In this document: positions 23,775 to 32,202 of the stretch, one piece after another | Layout: each line of letters begins with the position of its first letter | Numbering within the stretch: position 1 is the first letter of the stretch | Assembly: GCF_003992595.1 (NCBI RefSeq) | Contig: NZ_RZNA01000013.1 | Coordinates: forward strand, 1-64,000 | Length of the DNA: 64,000 nucleotides | Direction of reading: 5' to 3' | From: Flagellimonas oceanensis | GTDB lineage: Bacteria; Bacteroidota; Bacteroidia; Flavobacteriales; Flavobacteriaceae | The notes under the pieces: model-generated | What the model saw: the letters and a program-made list of their open reading frames with translations, nothing else | The model's database searches: none | What the model was told of the DNA's origin: nothing | Position numbers and translations under genes: made by a program

Positions 23775-25523
23775 ATGGAACCACATAAACTTAGAGCAAA
23801 GCTCGGGGAGTTGGCTTCAACTTCCATCAGTGGTAACGACATCAGTTCTTCTTGCCTGTACGTCTCCGCTTTAGCCGTTTTACATGCCGGACAATATGCA
23901 TGGATCTCATTATTGATTGTCGGTGTCGTTCTTTTTTTATTTAGAAAAATTTACGGCGAAGTCGTCGGGGCCCTACCCATGAATGGAGGAGCCTACAATG
24001 CCTTATTGAATACCACCAGCAAAGGGATGGCATCTTTGGCAGCGTCCTTGACTTTATTGTCCTACATGGCCACAGCAGTCATTTCTGCCAATGAAGCCAT
24101 GGCCTATTTAAAAAATATCGTGCCCCAACTTCCCGTTATTTTGGCCACGATTGGTCTATTGGCTGTCTTTATGGGACTTGTCATCATCGGTATTGGGGAA
24201 TCCTCTAAAGTTGCGATTGCCATCTTTATTTTCCACCTATCTTCTTTGGTTTTATTGTCGTCCTTTGCAGGTATTTACCTTTTTGAACACGGGTGGGATG
24301 TATTTGCCGAAAACAACGCCCTTCCCGTAAAACACGGAGCGTTGCCCATGGCCTTGTTCTTTGGGTTTTCTGCCGCCATGTTGGGAATAAGTGGGTTTGA
24401 AAGCTCGGCCAACTTTGTTGAGGAGCAAAAAAAAGGGGTATTCCCGAAAACCCTACGCAATATGTGGGTTGTGGTTACTATTTTCAATCCCTTAATCGCC
24501 TTTCTGGCCTTGGCAGTATTGCCCATCTCTGACATTGAATCCAATAGTGAAGCCTTGTTATCCATCATGGGGGATCAGGTAAGCGGCTCCTGGTTGTCAT
24601 TTCTGGTTTCATTGGATGCCGTACTGGTGTTGAGCGGGGCAGTGCTTACTTCCTTTGTCGGGGTGTCAGGTCTAGTGGAACGTATCACTTTAGATAGAAT
24701 CCTTCCACCATTTCTTCTCAAAAGAAACAAGAACGGAAGTACCTATCGGATTGCCATAGTATTTTTCATGCTTTGCGTATCCATTCTATTGATTACCGAA
24801 GGTAACTTGGAAGCCTTGGCCGGTGTGTACACCATAGCGTTTTTGTCCGTAATGGCCCTTTTTGGCATTGGTAATATCCTGTTGAAAGTACGGCGAAAGA
24901 ATCTTCCGAGACCGGAGCGTTCAGGTTGGCTATCACTCTTGATTGCCATTGCTGCCGTAATCGTGGCCTTAGTGGGCAACATATTGCTCAACCCTGATTA
25001 TCTCGCTGTTTTCATGGAGTATTTTATCCCGACCATTGCGCTCGTTTTGGTCATGCTCAACAGAACAGCTCTTTTAAAATTGTTATTGCGTTTGATACGG
25101 TATTTTCTGGATCCCATCAACCGTTTTTTAGTGAAATCCTACCGAGGCATCAATCGGGTAATCGACCGCATCAACGACCAAGAGTTTGTATACTTTACCA
25201 AGAAAGATGATGTGGCCGCCCTCAACAAAGTGTTGCTGTACATCAGAAACAATGAACACACCCGAAAACTAAAGATCGTATCTGTTTTTCCTGAAGGGGA
25301 ACAAGCCACCGATAACTTCGTTTCTGATTTGAAAGTGTTGGACAGGGAATATCCGGAAATCAAAATTGAGTACATCCAATTACACGGGGAATTCACACCA
25401 AAATTAATCAAGGAATTATCTGATAAGTGGAACATTCCCATCAATTTTATGTTCATTGGAAGTCCTGGGGACAAATTCCCCTACCCCCTACAGGATTTGG
25501 GCGGAGTGCGGCTCATCATTTGA
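23775..25523 (+). CDS. APC-type amino acid permease with soluble C-terminal domain
   Basis: A 582-residue transporter. About 12 membrane segments fill residues 30-440, with the first-helix region (SISGNDISSSCLYVSALAV) and MNGGAYNALLNTTSKG loop typical of the APC superfamily (amino acid/polyamine/organocation). After residue 440 a charged soluble part of some 140 residues follows, with alternating strands and helices resembling a USP-like regulatory tail. The substrate is probably an amino acid. It stands alone between the Tudor-like gene and uvrA. Confidence 0.88.
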   Translation: MEPHKLRAKLGELASTSISGNDISSSCLYVSALAVLHAGQYAWISLLIVGVVLFLFRKIYGEVVGALPMNGGAYNALLNTTSKGMASLAASLTLLSYMATAVISANEAMAYLKNIVPQLPVILATIGLLAVFMGLVIIGIGESSKVAIAIFIFHLSSLVLLSSFAGIYLFEHGWDVFAENNALPVKHGALPMALFFGFSAAMLGISGFESSANFVEEQKKGVFPKTLRNMWVVVTIFNPLIAFLALAVLPISDIESNSEALLSIMGDQVSGSWLSFLVSLDAVLVLSGAVLTSFVGVSGLVERITLDRILPPFLLKRNKNGSTYRIAIVFFMLCVSILLITEGNLEALAGVYTIAFLSVMALFGIGNILLKVRRKNLPRPERSGWLSLLIAIAAVIVALVGNILLNPDYLAVFMEYFIPTIALVLVMLNRTALLKLLLRLIRYFLDPINRFLVKSYRGINRVIDRINDQEFVYFTKKDDVAALNKVLLYIRNNEHTRKLKIVSVFPEGEQATDNFVSDLKVLDREYPEIKIEYIQLHGEFTPKLIKELSDKWNIPINFMFIGSPGDKFPYPLQDLGGVRLII

Positions 25524-25604
25524 TGGTGGCAAATAATGGTCGGGGCAGCTTTCGTTAACAAAAACGAAACCAGAAGGCCACTTCCTTTTTACATCCCAAA
25601 TCGC

Positions 25605-25612
25605 TACATTTG
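25605..25612 (+). promoter_or_regulatory. Candidate -7 box for uvrA
   Basis: TACATTTG is an exact TAnnTTTG match 16 bases before the start. No LexA-like operator of the kind at 20.96 kb was seen here. Confidence 0.5.
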
Positions 25613-25628
25613 AGGTTTGCTATGATTT

Positions 25629-28490
25629 ATGATCAATTACGAAGAACATATTGAGGTTAAGGGCGCAAGGGTCCATAACCTAAAAGATATTGATGTTACC
25701 ATTCCACGGGAAAAATTGGTGGTGATCACAGGACTTTCAGGCAGTGGAAAATCCTCTTTGGCCTTTGATACCATTTACGCCGAAGGCCAACGAAGATACA
25801 TTGAAACTTTTTCAGCCTACGCCAGACAATTTTTGGGTGGATTGGAACGCCCCGATGTAGATAAAATTGATGGCCTTTCGCCTGTAATAGCCATTGAACA
25901 GAAAACCACTTCAAAATCCCCTCGCTCTACCGTTGGCACCATTACCGAAGTGTATGACTTTTTACGATTGTTGTTTGCACGTGCGGGCGACGCCTACAGT
26001 TACAACACGGGCGAAAAAATGGTGAGCTACAGTGATGAGCAGATCAAGGATTTAATCATTGAATCATACAAGGACAAGAAGATAAACGTGCTGGCTCCTG
26101 TTATCAAATCACGAAAAGGACATTACCGTGAATTGTTTGAGCAGATCGCAAAGCAAGGTTTTGTTAAGGTACGGGTCGATGGAGAGATTACCGACATTAC
26201 CAAAGGAATGAAGGTTGACCGCTACAAAACCCACGATATTGAGATTGTAATCGACCGCTTGAAAGTGGGCGATAGCGAAGATTTCCATAAACGCTTGAGC
26301 GAAACCATCAACACAGCGATGTACAGTGGTGACAATGTGCTCATGGTGCTGGAAGAAGGCGAATCGGTGCCAAGATATTTCAGTAGGGATTTAATGTGTC
26401 CGTCATCGGGCATCTCCTACCCCACTCCCGAGCCCAACACGTTTTCCTTTAACTCGCCGAAAGGCATGTGCCCCGAATGTAGCGGATTGGGCCACGTATT
26501 TCAGGTCAATGAGGATAAAATCATCCCAAACAAAAAAGTATCCATCAAATCAGGTGGGCTTGCTCCTTTGGGGGAATACAAAAAATCCTGGGCTTTCAAA
26601 CAACTGGAAACCATTGCGCAACGCTATAATTTTGACCTAACGGATGCCATTGAAAAGATTCCGGATGAAGCCATTAACGTTATTTTGAACGGTGGTAAAG
26701 AAAGTTTTGAAGTGGATTCCAAAAGTCTCGGCGTAAAAAGACAATACAAAATTGATTACGAGGGCATTTCCAACTTCATCAAAACACAATACGAAGAAGC
26801 CAACTCCACTTCCATAAAACGGTGGGCGAAGGATTATATGGACAAAGTGGAATGTCCAGCTTGTGCAGGCTCCCGCTTGCGCAAAGAGTCACTCTACTTT
26901 AAGATAGATGGCAAGAACATTGCGGAATTGGCTCAAATGGACATTGCTGAGCTCGCCGATTTTTTCAAACATCTGGAAGACACCTTGGAGGGCAACCAGA
27001 AGAAAATTGCCGAGGAAATCATAAAAGAAATCAAAGCGCGAGTTGGGTTTTTATTGGATGTAGGACTTGATTACCTCTCCTTGAACCGAAGCTCCAAATC
27101 CTTATCCGGTGGTGAGGCTCAGCGTATCCGATTGGCCACTCAAATCGGCTCCCAATTGGTAGGCGTACTCTATATTTTGGATGAACCAAGCATTGGACTG
27201 CACCAACGCGATAACGAACGTTTGATTCACTCCTTGGAAGCACTACGCGATATTGGAAATTCCGTAATCGTTGTGGAGCACGACCGTGATATGATCGAAT
27301 GTGCGGACCATGTCATCGATATTGGCCCAAGAGCGGGAAAACACGGGGGCGAGATTATTTCCGAAGGAAGTCCAAAGGAATTGATAGACCATCATACCAT
27401 AACAGCCCAGTATATTACAGGTGAGATGGAAATTCCCGTACCCAAAGAACGACGCAAGGGTACGGGCAAAAAAATCACGCTTTCCGGTTGTACGGGCAAT
27501 AACCTAAAGAATGTTACCGTGGATTTCCCTTTGGGAAAACTCATCGGGGTCACGGGTGTATCGGGCAGTGGCAAATCCACTTTGGTGAACGAGACCCTCT
27601 ACCCTATTATGAACGCCCACTATTTTAATGGCGTCAAAAAACCGATGCCCTATAAAAAAATCAAAGGGCTGGAGCATATCGATAAGGTCATTGACATTAA
27701 CCAATCGCCGATTGGCCGTACACCACGATCCAATCCTGCTACCTATACTGGGGTTTTCAGTGAAATACGGTCGCTTTTCTCCAAAACCACTGAAGCTACC
27801 ATACGAGGATATAAACCTGGACGGTTCAGCTTTAATGTGGCGGGCGGTAGATGTGAAACCTGTCAAGGAGGGGGACTCAAGGTCATTGAAATGAACTTTT
27901 TGCCCGATGTGTACGTGGAATGTGAGACGTGCAATGGCAAACGGTTCAACAGGGAAACCTTGGAGATTCGATACAAAGGCAAATCCATTGCAGATGTGTT
28001 GGAGATGACCATCAACGAAGCTGTCGATTTCTTTGAGAATATTCCAAAAATTCATCGTAAACTTAAGACAATAAAAGATGTAGGTTTGGGTTATATATCA
28101 CTGGGGCAGCAATCCACTACCCTCTCTGGTGGAGAGGCCCAACGCGTAAAATTGGCTACGGAACTCTCCAAAAGAGATACTGGAAACACATTTTACATCC
28201 TCGACGAACCGACCACAGGCTTACATTTTGAAGATATACGAGTGCTTATGGAAGTGCTTGACCGTTTGGTGGACAAAGGCAACACCATTTTGGTAATTGA
28301 ACACAATATGGACGTTATCAAAATGATGGATCACATCATCGACATTGGATATGAAGGTGGAAGAGGCGGTGGAACGGTTGTTGCAACGGGTACACCGGAA
28401 GAGGTCGCCAAGGACAAAAAAAGCTACACCGCTAAGTTTTTAAAGAAAGAATTGGACAATACAAAGCAAAAAATTAAACGCGCCGTTTAA
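25629..28490 (+). CDS. uvrA: Excinuclease ABC subunit A
   Basis: A 953-residue UvrA, the damage-recognition ATPase of nucleotide excision repair, acting as a dimer with UvrB. Both ABC modules are complete: Walker A GLSGSGKSSLAF at the N terminus and GVSGSGKSTLVNE near residue 645, two LSGGEAQR signatures, and the zinc-module cysteines (CETCQGG...CETCNG). It is followed on the same strand after 17 bases by a LOG-family gene and then the M1-like gene, forming a likely three-gene transcript. Confidence 0.97.
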   Translation: MINYEEHIEVKGARVHNLKDIDVTIPREKLVVITGLSGSGKSSLAFDTIYAEGQRRYIETFSAYARQFLGGLERPDVDKIDGLSPVIAIEQKTTSKSPRSTVGTITEVYDFLRLLFARAGDAYSYNTGEKMVSYSDEQIKDLIIESYKDKKINVLAPVIKSRKGHYRELFEQIAKQGFVKVRVDGEITDITKGMKVDRYKTHDIEIVIDRLKVGDSEDFHKRLSETINTAMYSGDNVLMVLEEGESVPRYFSRDLMCPSSGISYPTPEPNTFSFNSPKGMCPECSGLGHVFQVNEDKIIPNKKVSIKSGGLAPLGEYKKSWAFKQLETIAQRYNFDLTDAIEKIPDEAINVILNGGKESFEVDSKSLGVKRQYKIDYEGISNFIKTQYEEANSTSIKRWAKDYMDKVECPACAGSRLRKESLYFKIDGKNIAELAQMDIAELADFFKHLEDTLEGNQKKIAEEIIKEIKARVGFLLDVGLDYLSLNRSSKSLSGGEAQRIRLATQIGSQLVGVLYILDEPSIGLHQRDNERLIHSLEALRDIGNSVIVVEHDRDMIECADHVIDIGPRAGKHGGEIISEGSPKELIDHHTITAQYITGEMEIPVPKERRKGTGKKITLSGCTGNNLKNVTVDFPLGKLIGVTGVSGSGKSTLVNETLYPIMNAHYFNGVKKPMPYKKIKGLEHIDKVIDINQSPIGRTPRSNPATYTGVFSEIRSLFSKTTEATIRGYKPGRFSFNVAGGRCETCQGGGLKVIEMNFLPDVYVECETCNGKRFNRETLEIRYKGKSIADVLEMTINEAVDFFENIPKIHRKLKTIKDVGLGYISLGQQSTTLSGGEAQRVKLATELSKRDTGNTFYILDEPTTGLHFEDIRVLMEVLDRLVDKGNTILVIEHNMDVIKMMDHIIDIGYEGGRGGGTVVATGTPEEVAKDKKSYTAKFLKKELDNTKQKIKRAV

Positions 28491-28507
28491 AAAAATACTG
28501 AACAACA

Positions 28508-29200
28508 ATGCATATGCGAAGAGAAAAACATTCCAAAGGATGGAATGAGATCAAGACAAACGATTCCTGGGCCATATTTAAAATTATGGGGGAGTTTGTC
28601 AATGGGTTTGAAAAAATGAGTGTCATCGGTCCCTGTGTCTCCGTTTTTGGGTCGGCACGGGTTCGGGAAGGACACCCCTACTATGATTTAGCCGTAAAGG
28701 TATCCCAAAAGATAGCCGAAGCAGGCTATGGAGTCATTACCGGCGGTGGACCCGGAATTATGGAGGCCGGTAACAAAGGTGCCAACTTAGCGGGAGGTAC
28801 TTCCGTAGGATTGAACATTGACCTGCCTTTTGAGCAGCACGACAATCCTTACATCGATGATGACAAGAGTTTGGATTTTGATTACTTTTTTGTTCGCAAG
28901 GTCATGTTCGTAAAATACTCGCAAGGGTTTGTGGTTATGCCCGGTGGATTCGGGACTTTGGATGAATTCTTTGAGGCCCTTACCCTGATTCAAACCCATA
29001 AAATACACACCTTCCCTATCATTCTTGTGGGAACGGAATTCTGGAAAGGTTTGTTGGATTGGATCAAGAATACCTTGGTCGAAGCGGGCAACATCAGTCC
29101 GAAGGACTTGGATTTGATCAAATTAGTGGACACCGAAGATGAGGTGGTAGAAATCATAGATGCCTTCTACAAGGGTAGAACACTGAGTCCAAATTTTTAA
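28508..29200 (+). CDS. LOG family protein (TIGR00730-type Rossmann fold)
   Basis: A 230-residue cytosolic protein with the LOG nucleotide-binding signature PGGFGTLDE, preceded by GGGPGIMEAGNKGA. Characterised members are cytokinin-activating 5'-monophosphate phosphoribohydrolases; bacterial relatives also act as nucleotide 5'-monophosphate nucleosidases. The bacterial substrate here is unknown. ATG codons at 28508 and 28514 are both possible starts; the first is given. It lies 17 bases after uvrA and 10 bases before the next gene. Confidence 0.9.
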   Translation: MHMRREKHSKGWNEIKTNDSWAIFKIMGEFVNGFEKMSVIGPCVSVFGSARVREGHPYYDLAVKVSQKIAEAGYGVITGGGPGIMEAGNKGANLAGGTSVGLNIDLPFEQHDNPYIDDDKSLDFDYFFVRKVMFVKYSQGFVVMPGGFGTLDEFFEALTLIQTHKIHTFPIILVGTEFWKGLLDWIKNTLVEAGNISPKDLDLIKLVDTEDEVVEIIDAFYKGRTLSPNF

Positions 29201-29210
29201 TCCTACTATA

Positions 29211-32045
29211 TTGATCAACCATCGAGCTATACTTAGCGTTTCGCTGCTTATCATAATGGTGTGCCCCATGCTTTGGGGCCAGCACCAAAATGAGATAGTG
29301 GCCACACTCGATGGTCCCACCAATCAAATACGGATTCGGCAACATTTTACCTACGTCAACCAATCCAGCCAAGGGCTTTCCACCCTGTACTTTAACGATT
29401 GGAACCATGCCTACTCCAACAAAAACACAGCTTTGGCCAAGCGATTTGCCGAAGAGTTCAACCGGAGTTTACATTTAGCCAAAGACAGGGAACGCGGCAA
29501 GACCACCATAAGAACCATAGTAGATGACAACTATGCCGGGTTGGACTGGAAACGGGAAGGCAACATGGATATTATTTCCGTAACCCTGAATGAAATTCTT
29601 AAGCCCGGTGAGTCGATTCAACTATTTTTCACCTACACCATTCGGTTGCCTGAAGCAAAATTTACCGGTTACGGACATACTGATAGCAGGGGATACAATT
29701 TGATGGATTGGTACTTTACCCCGGCTGTTTTCGATGGTAATTGGAAGTTGTACAACAATATGAACCTTGATGATCAATATACCGATGTAACGGAAACCAG
29801 GATTAATTTCACGTTTCCCAACCGTTTGTTCTTGGCATCCAATTACAGAAAATCAAGTGTTTCCAATTTCCCTGAAGGACAGCACGTACAACTCATTGGC
29901 AATAAAAGAAAAAACTGTGAAATCATCCTGACCATCGATGATAGATTCACTAAACATGTTACGGATGAGTTGACCATCACAACGGATATAGAATCCAATA
30001 AATATGAAGAAATAGCCCAAGGAATATCCATCAGTAAAATTTCCGCATTTCTTTATGAAAACTTAGGGGAATATCCCCATGACAATCTACTGGTAAGTGA
30101 GTATGACTACAACAGGTCTCCTCTGTACGGAATTAGTCAACTCCCCTCTTTTATACGGCCCTACGAAGAGCAATTCCAGTTCGAAATGAAGTTTTTGAAA
30201 ACTGCCATTCGCAGTTATTTAAAGGAATCTTTGTATCTCGACCCAAGAAAAGAACGATGGGTAAACGATGCCATCGGATACTACTTGATGATCAAGTTTG
30301 TGGAAGAATACTATCCCAATCAAAAACTTATCGGAAAACTGTCTCGAATTTGGGGCTTGAAGAATTTTCATTTGGCAAAAATGGATTTCAACGAACAGTA
30401 TGCACTGTTCAGCATGCTCTCGGCCAGAAAAAACATAGATCAAGCCTTGACCACTTCGAACGACTCCTTGATAAAATTCAACCAAAAAATAGCCAATGGG
30501 TTCAAAGCTGGACTCGGAATGTCATATCTGTCCGCTTATCTTGGAAAAAAGGAAATAGATAGTACGGTCTTGGATTTCTTCAAAAATTACAAACAAAAAC
30601 AATGGGTAACCGCTTCTGATTTTAAGCAAACCATTGAAAAATATGCCGATAAAGACGTTGACTGGTTTTTTGATGAATATGTGTCCACAGATCATAAAAT
30701 CGATTACAAAATCAAGAAAATCGAAAAAACCGAGGACTCCATAACCTTTACCTTAAAAAACAAAAGAGGTACCAATGTGCCCATTTCCGTTTTTGGACTG
30801 AAAAATGATTCCGTGGTATCGCAATACTGGTTCACAGGAATCGACACTACCAAAACCTTTACCATTCCCAGAAAAAGTGAAGATCGTTTGGTGCTCAACT
30901 ATAATCAGAAAATTCCGGAATTCAACCAGCGCGACAACTGGAAAACATTGAATGGATGGCTATCGAGCAACAAAAAATTAAAATTTCAGTTCTTCAAGGA
31001 CACTGAAAACCCCTACTACAATCAGGTGTTTTATGTCCCAATTGTGAATTTCAACCTGTATGATGGAGTAACACCCGGATTAAGGCTGTACAACAAAACC
31101 TTTTTGGAGCGTCAGTTCCAGTACGACATATCTCCCACATATTCTTTCTTAGAGCATACGATGGTGGGGAAAGTTGGTTTCAGATATCGTAAATACCATA
31201 AGAAAACGGGACTATATGTTACCAACTATTCGTTTTCGGCATCCACCTCGCACTTTCAAGAAAATTCGAGGTTTACCACCATTACTCCTGCTGTGGTCTT
31301 TGGGTGGCGCCCCAATGATCTATTGTCCAACCGCAGGCAAAGTTTAATGTTCCGGTATAGGAGTGTTTTCAGAAATATTGATGAGAGTCTGGTTGGGGAA
31401 TTGGACACTGACCCCGATTATGGGGTAATGAATGTTCGCTTTACGGATTTGGACAACAACATTTTGAACTACTCCTCTTGGTCCGTGGATGCACAGCATT
31501 CCAGTGAATTTACCAAACTTGCCTTTGAATTGGAATACCGTAAGCTTTTCCAAAGCAATAGACAATTCAATCTTAGATTTTATGCCGGAAAGTTTTTGCG
31601 CAATAAAACAGATTCCAACTTTTTCAGTTTTGCTCTGGACAGACCCACGGACTACATGTTCGACTTAGCCTATTTGGGTAGATCCGAAGATTCTGGACTC
31701 TACAGCCAACAGGTTATTATTGCTGAAGGTGGATTTAAATCAAAGCTCGAAAACCCTTTTGCCAACGATTGGATCGCTACCACCAATGCAAGCACCAATA
31801 TTTGGCGTTGGGTAGAAGCGTATGGTGACCTTGGATTTATCAAAAACAAAGGACAGGACACCCGTTTTGTGTATGATTCAGGGATTCGTTTGAATCTGGT
31901 AACGGATTATTTTGAACTGTACTTTCCTGTTTACTCCAACAGAGGCTGGGAAATTGCAGAAGATGACTATAGCCAACGTATCCGTTTTATAGTGACCATA
32001 AGCCCTAGAACACTGATTGGCCTGTTTACCAGAAAGTGGTTTTGA
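29211..32045 (+). CDS. M1-peptidase-like pseudoenzyme with C-terminal barrel-like domain, exported
   Basis: A 944-residue protein with a signal peptide ending in LWGQ (TTG start at 29211). The N-terminal 570 residues follow the M1 (gluzincin) layout, but the zinc site is lost: the place of HExxH reads KTAIR (330-334), the downstream ligand helix reads WVNDA (350-354) instead of WxxEG, and the GxMEN loop is YGISQLP. It cannot be a normal zinc peptidase. From about residue 590 the sequence has alternating aromatic beta strands and ends with TRKWF, as in outer-membrane barrels. It is probably a surface or outer-membrane protein, co-transcribed with uvrA and LOG. Confidence 0.7.
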   Translation: MINHRAILSVSLLIIMVCPMLWGQHQNEIVATLDGPTNQIRIRQHFTYVNQSSQGLSTLYFNDWNHAYSNKNTALAKRFAEEFNRSLHLAKDRERGKTTIRTIVDDNYAGLDWKREGNMDIISVTLNEILKPGESIQLFFTYTIRLPEAKFTGYGHTDSRGYNLMDWYFTPAVFDGNWKLYNNMNLDDQYTDVTETRINFTFPNRLFLASNYRKSSVSNFPEGQHVQLIGNKRKNCEIILTIDDRFTKHVTDELTITTDIESNKYEEIAQGISISKISAFLYENLGEYPHDNLLVSEYDYNRSPLYGISQLPSFIRPYEEQFQFEMKFLKTAIRSYLKESLYLDPRKERWVNDAIGYYLMIKFVEEYYPNQKLIGKLSRIWGLKNFHLAKMDFNEQYALFSMLSARKNIDQALTTSNDSLIKFNQKIANGFKAGLGMSYLSAYLGKKEIDSTVLDFFKNYKQKQWVTASDFKQTIEKYADKDVDWFFDEYVSTDHKIDYKIKKIEKTEDSITFTLKNKRGTNVPISVFGLKNDSVVSQYWFTGIDTTKTFTIPRKSEDRLVLNYNQKIPEFNQRDNWKTLNGWLSSNKKLKFQFFKDTENPYYNQVFYVPIVNFNLYDGVTPGLRLYNKTFLERQFQYDISPTYSFLEHTMVGKVGFRYRKYHKKTGLYVTNYSFSASTSHFQENSRFTTITPAVVFGWRPNDLLSNRRQSLMFRYRSVFRNIDESLVGELDTDPDYGVMNVRFTDLDNNILNYSSWSVDAQHSSEFTKLAFELEYRKLFQSNRQFNLRFYAGKFLRNKTDSNFFSFALDRPTDYMFDLAYLGRSEDSGLYSQQVIIAEGGFKSKLENPFANDWIATTNASTNIWRWVEAYGDLGFIKNKGQDTRFVYDSGIRLNLVTDYFELYFPVYSNRGWEIAEDDYSQRIRFIVTISPRTLIGLFTRKWF

Positions 32046-32202
32046 TTATCAAATTAATAATTAGTAGCTTTTAAAATTCATTTTCATTAAAAAATTATTA
32101 TTTTTTTAGGTTTAATTTTGAATTAATTTCAATTCATTAACAAGGTCTAGTATTGCAATTCTGATGGTTTTTTAGTAATTTCGCAGAAATCTTGAACGAT
32201 CT

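Noticed and set aside
27504-28055. 183-codon open frame opposite uvrA
   Set aside because: It lies wholly within uvrA and shows no domain.
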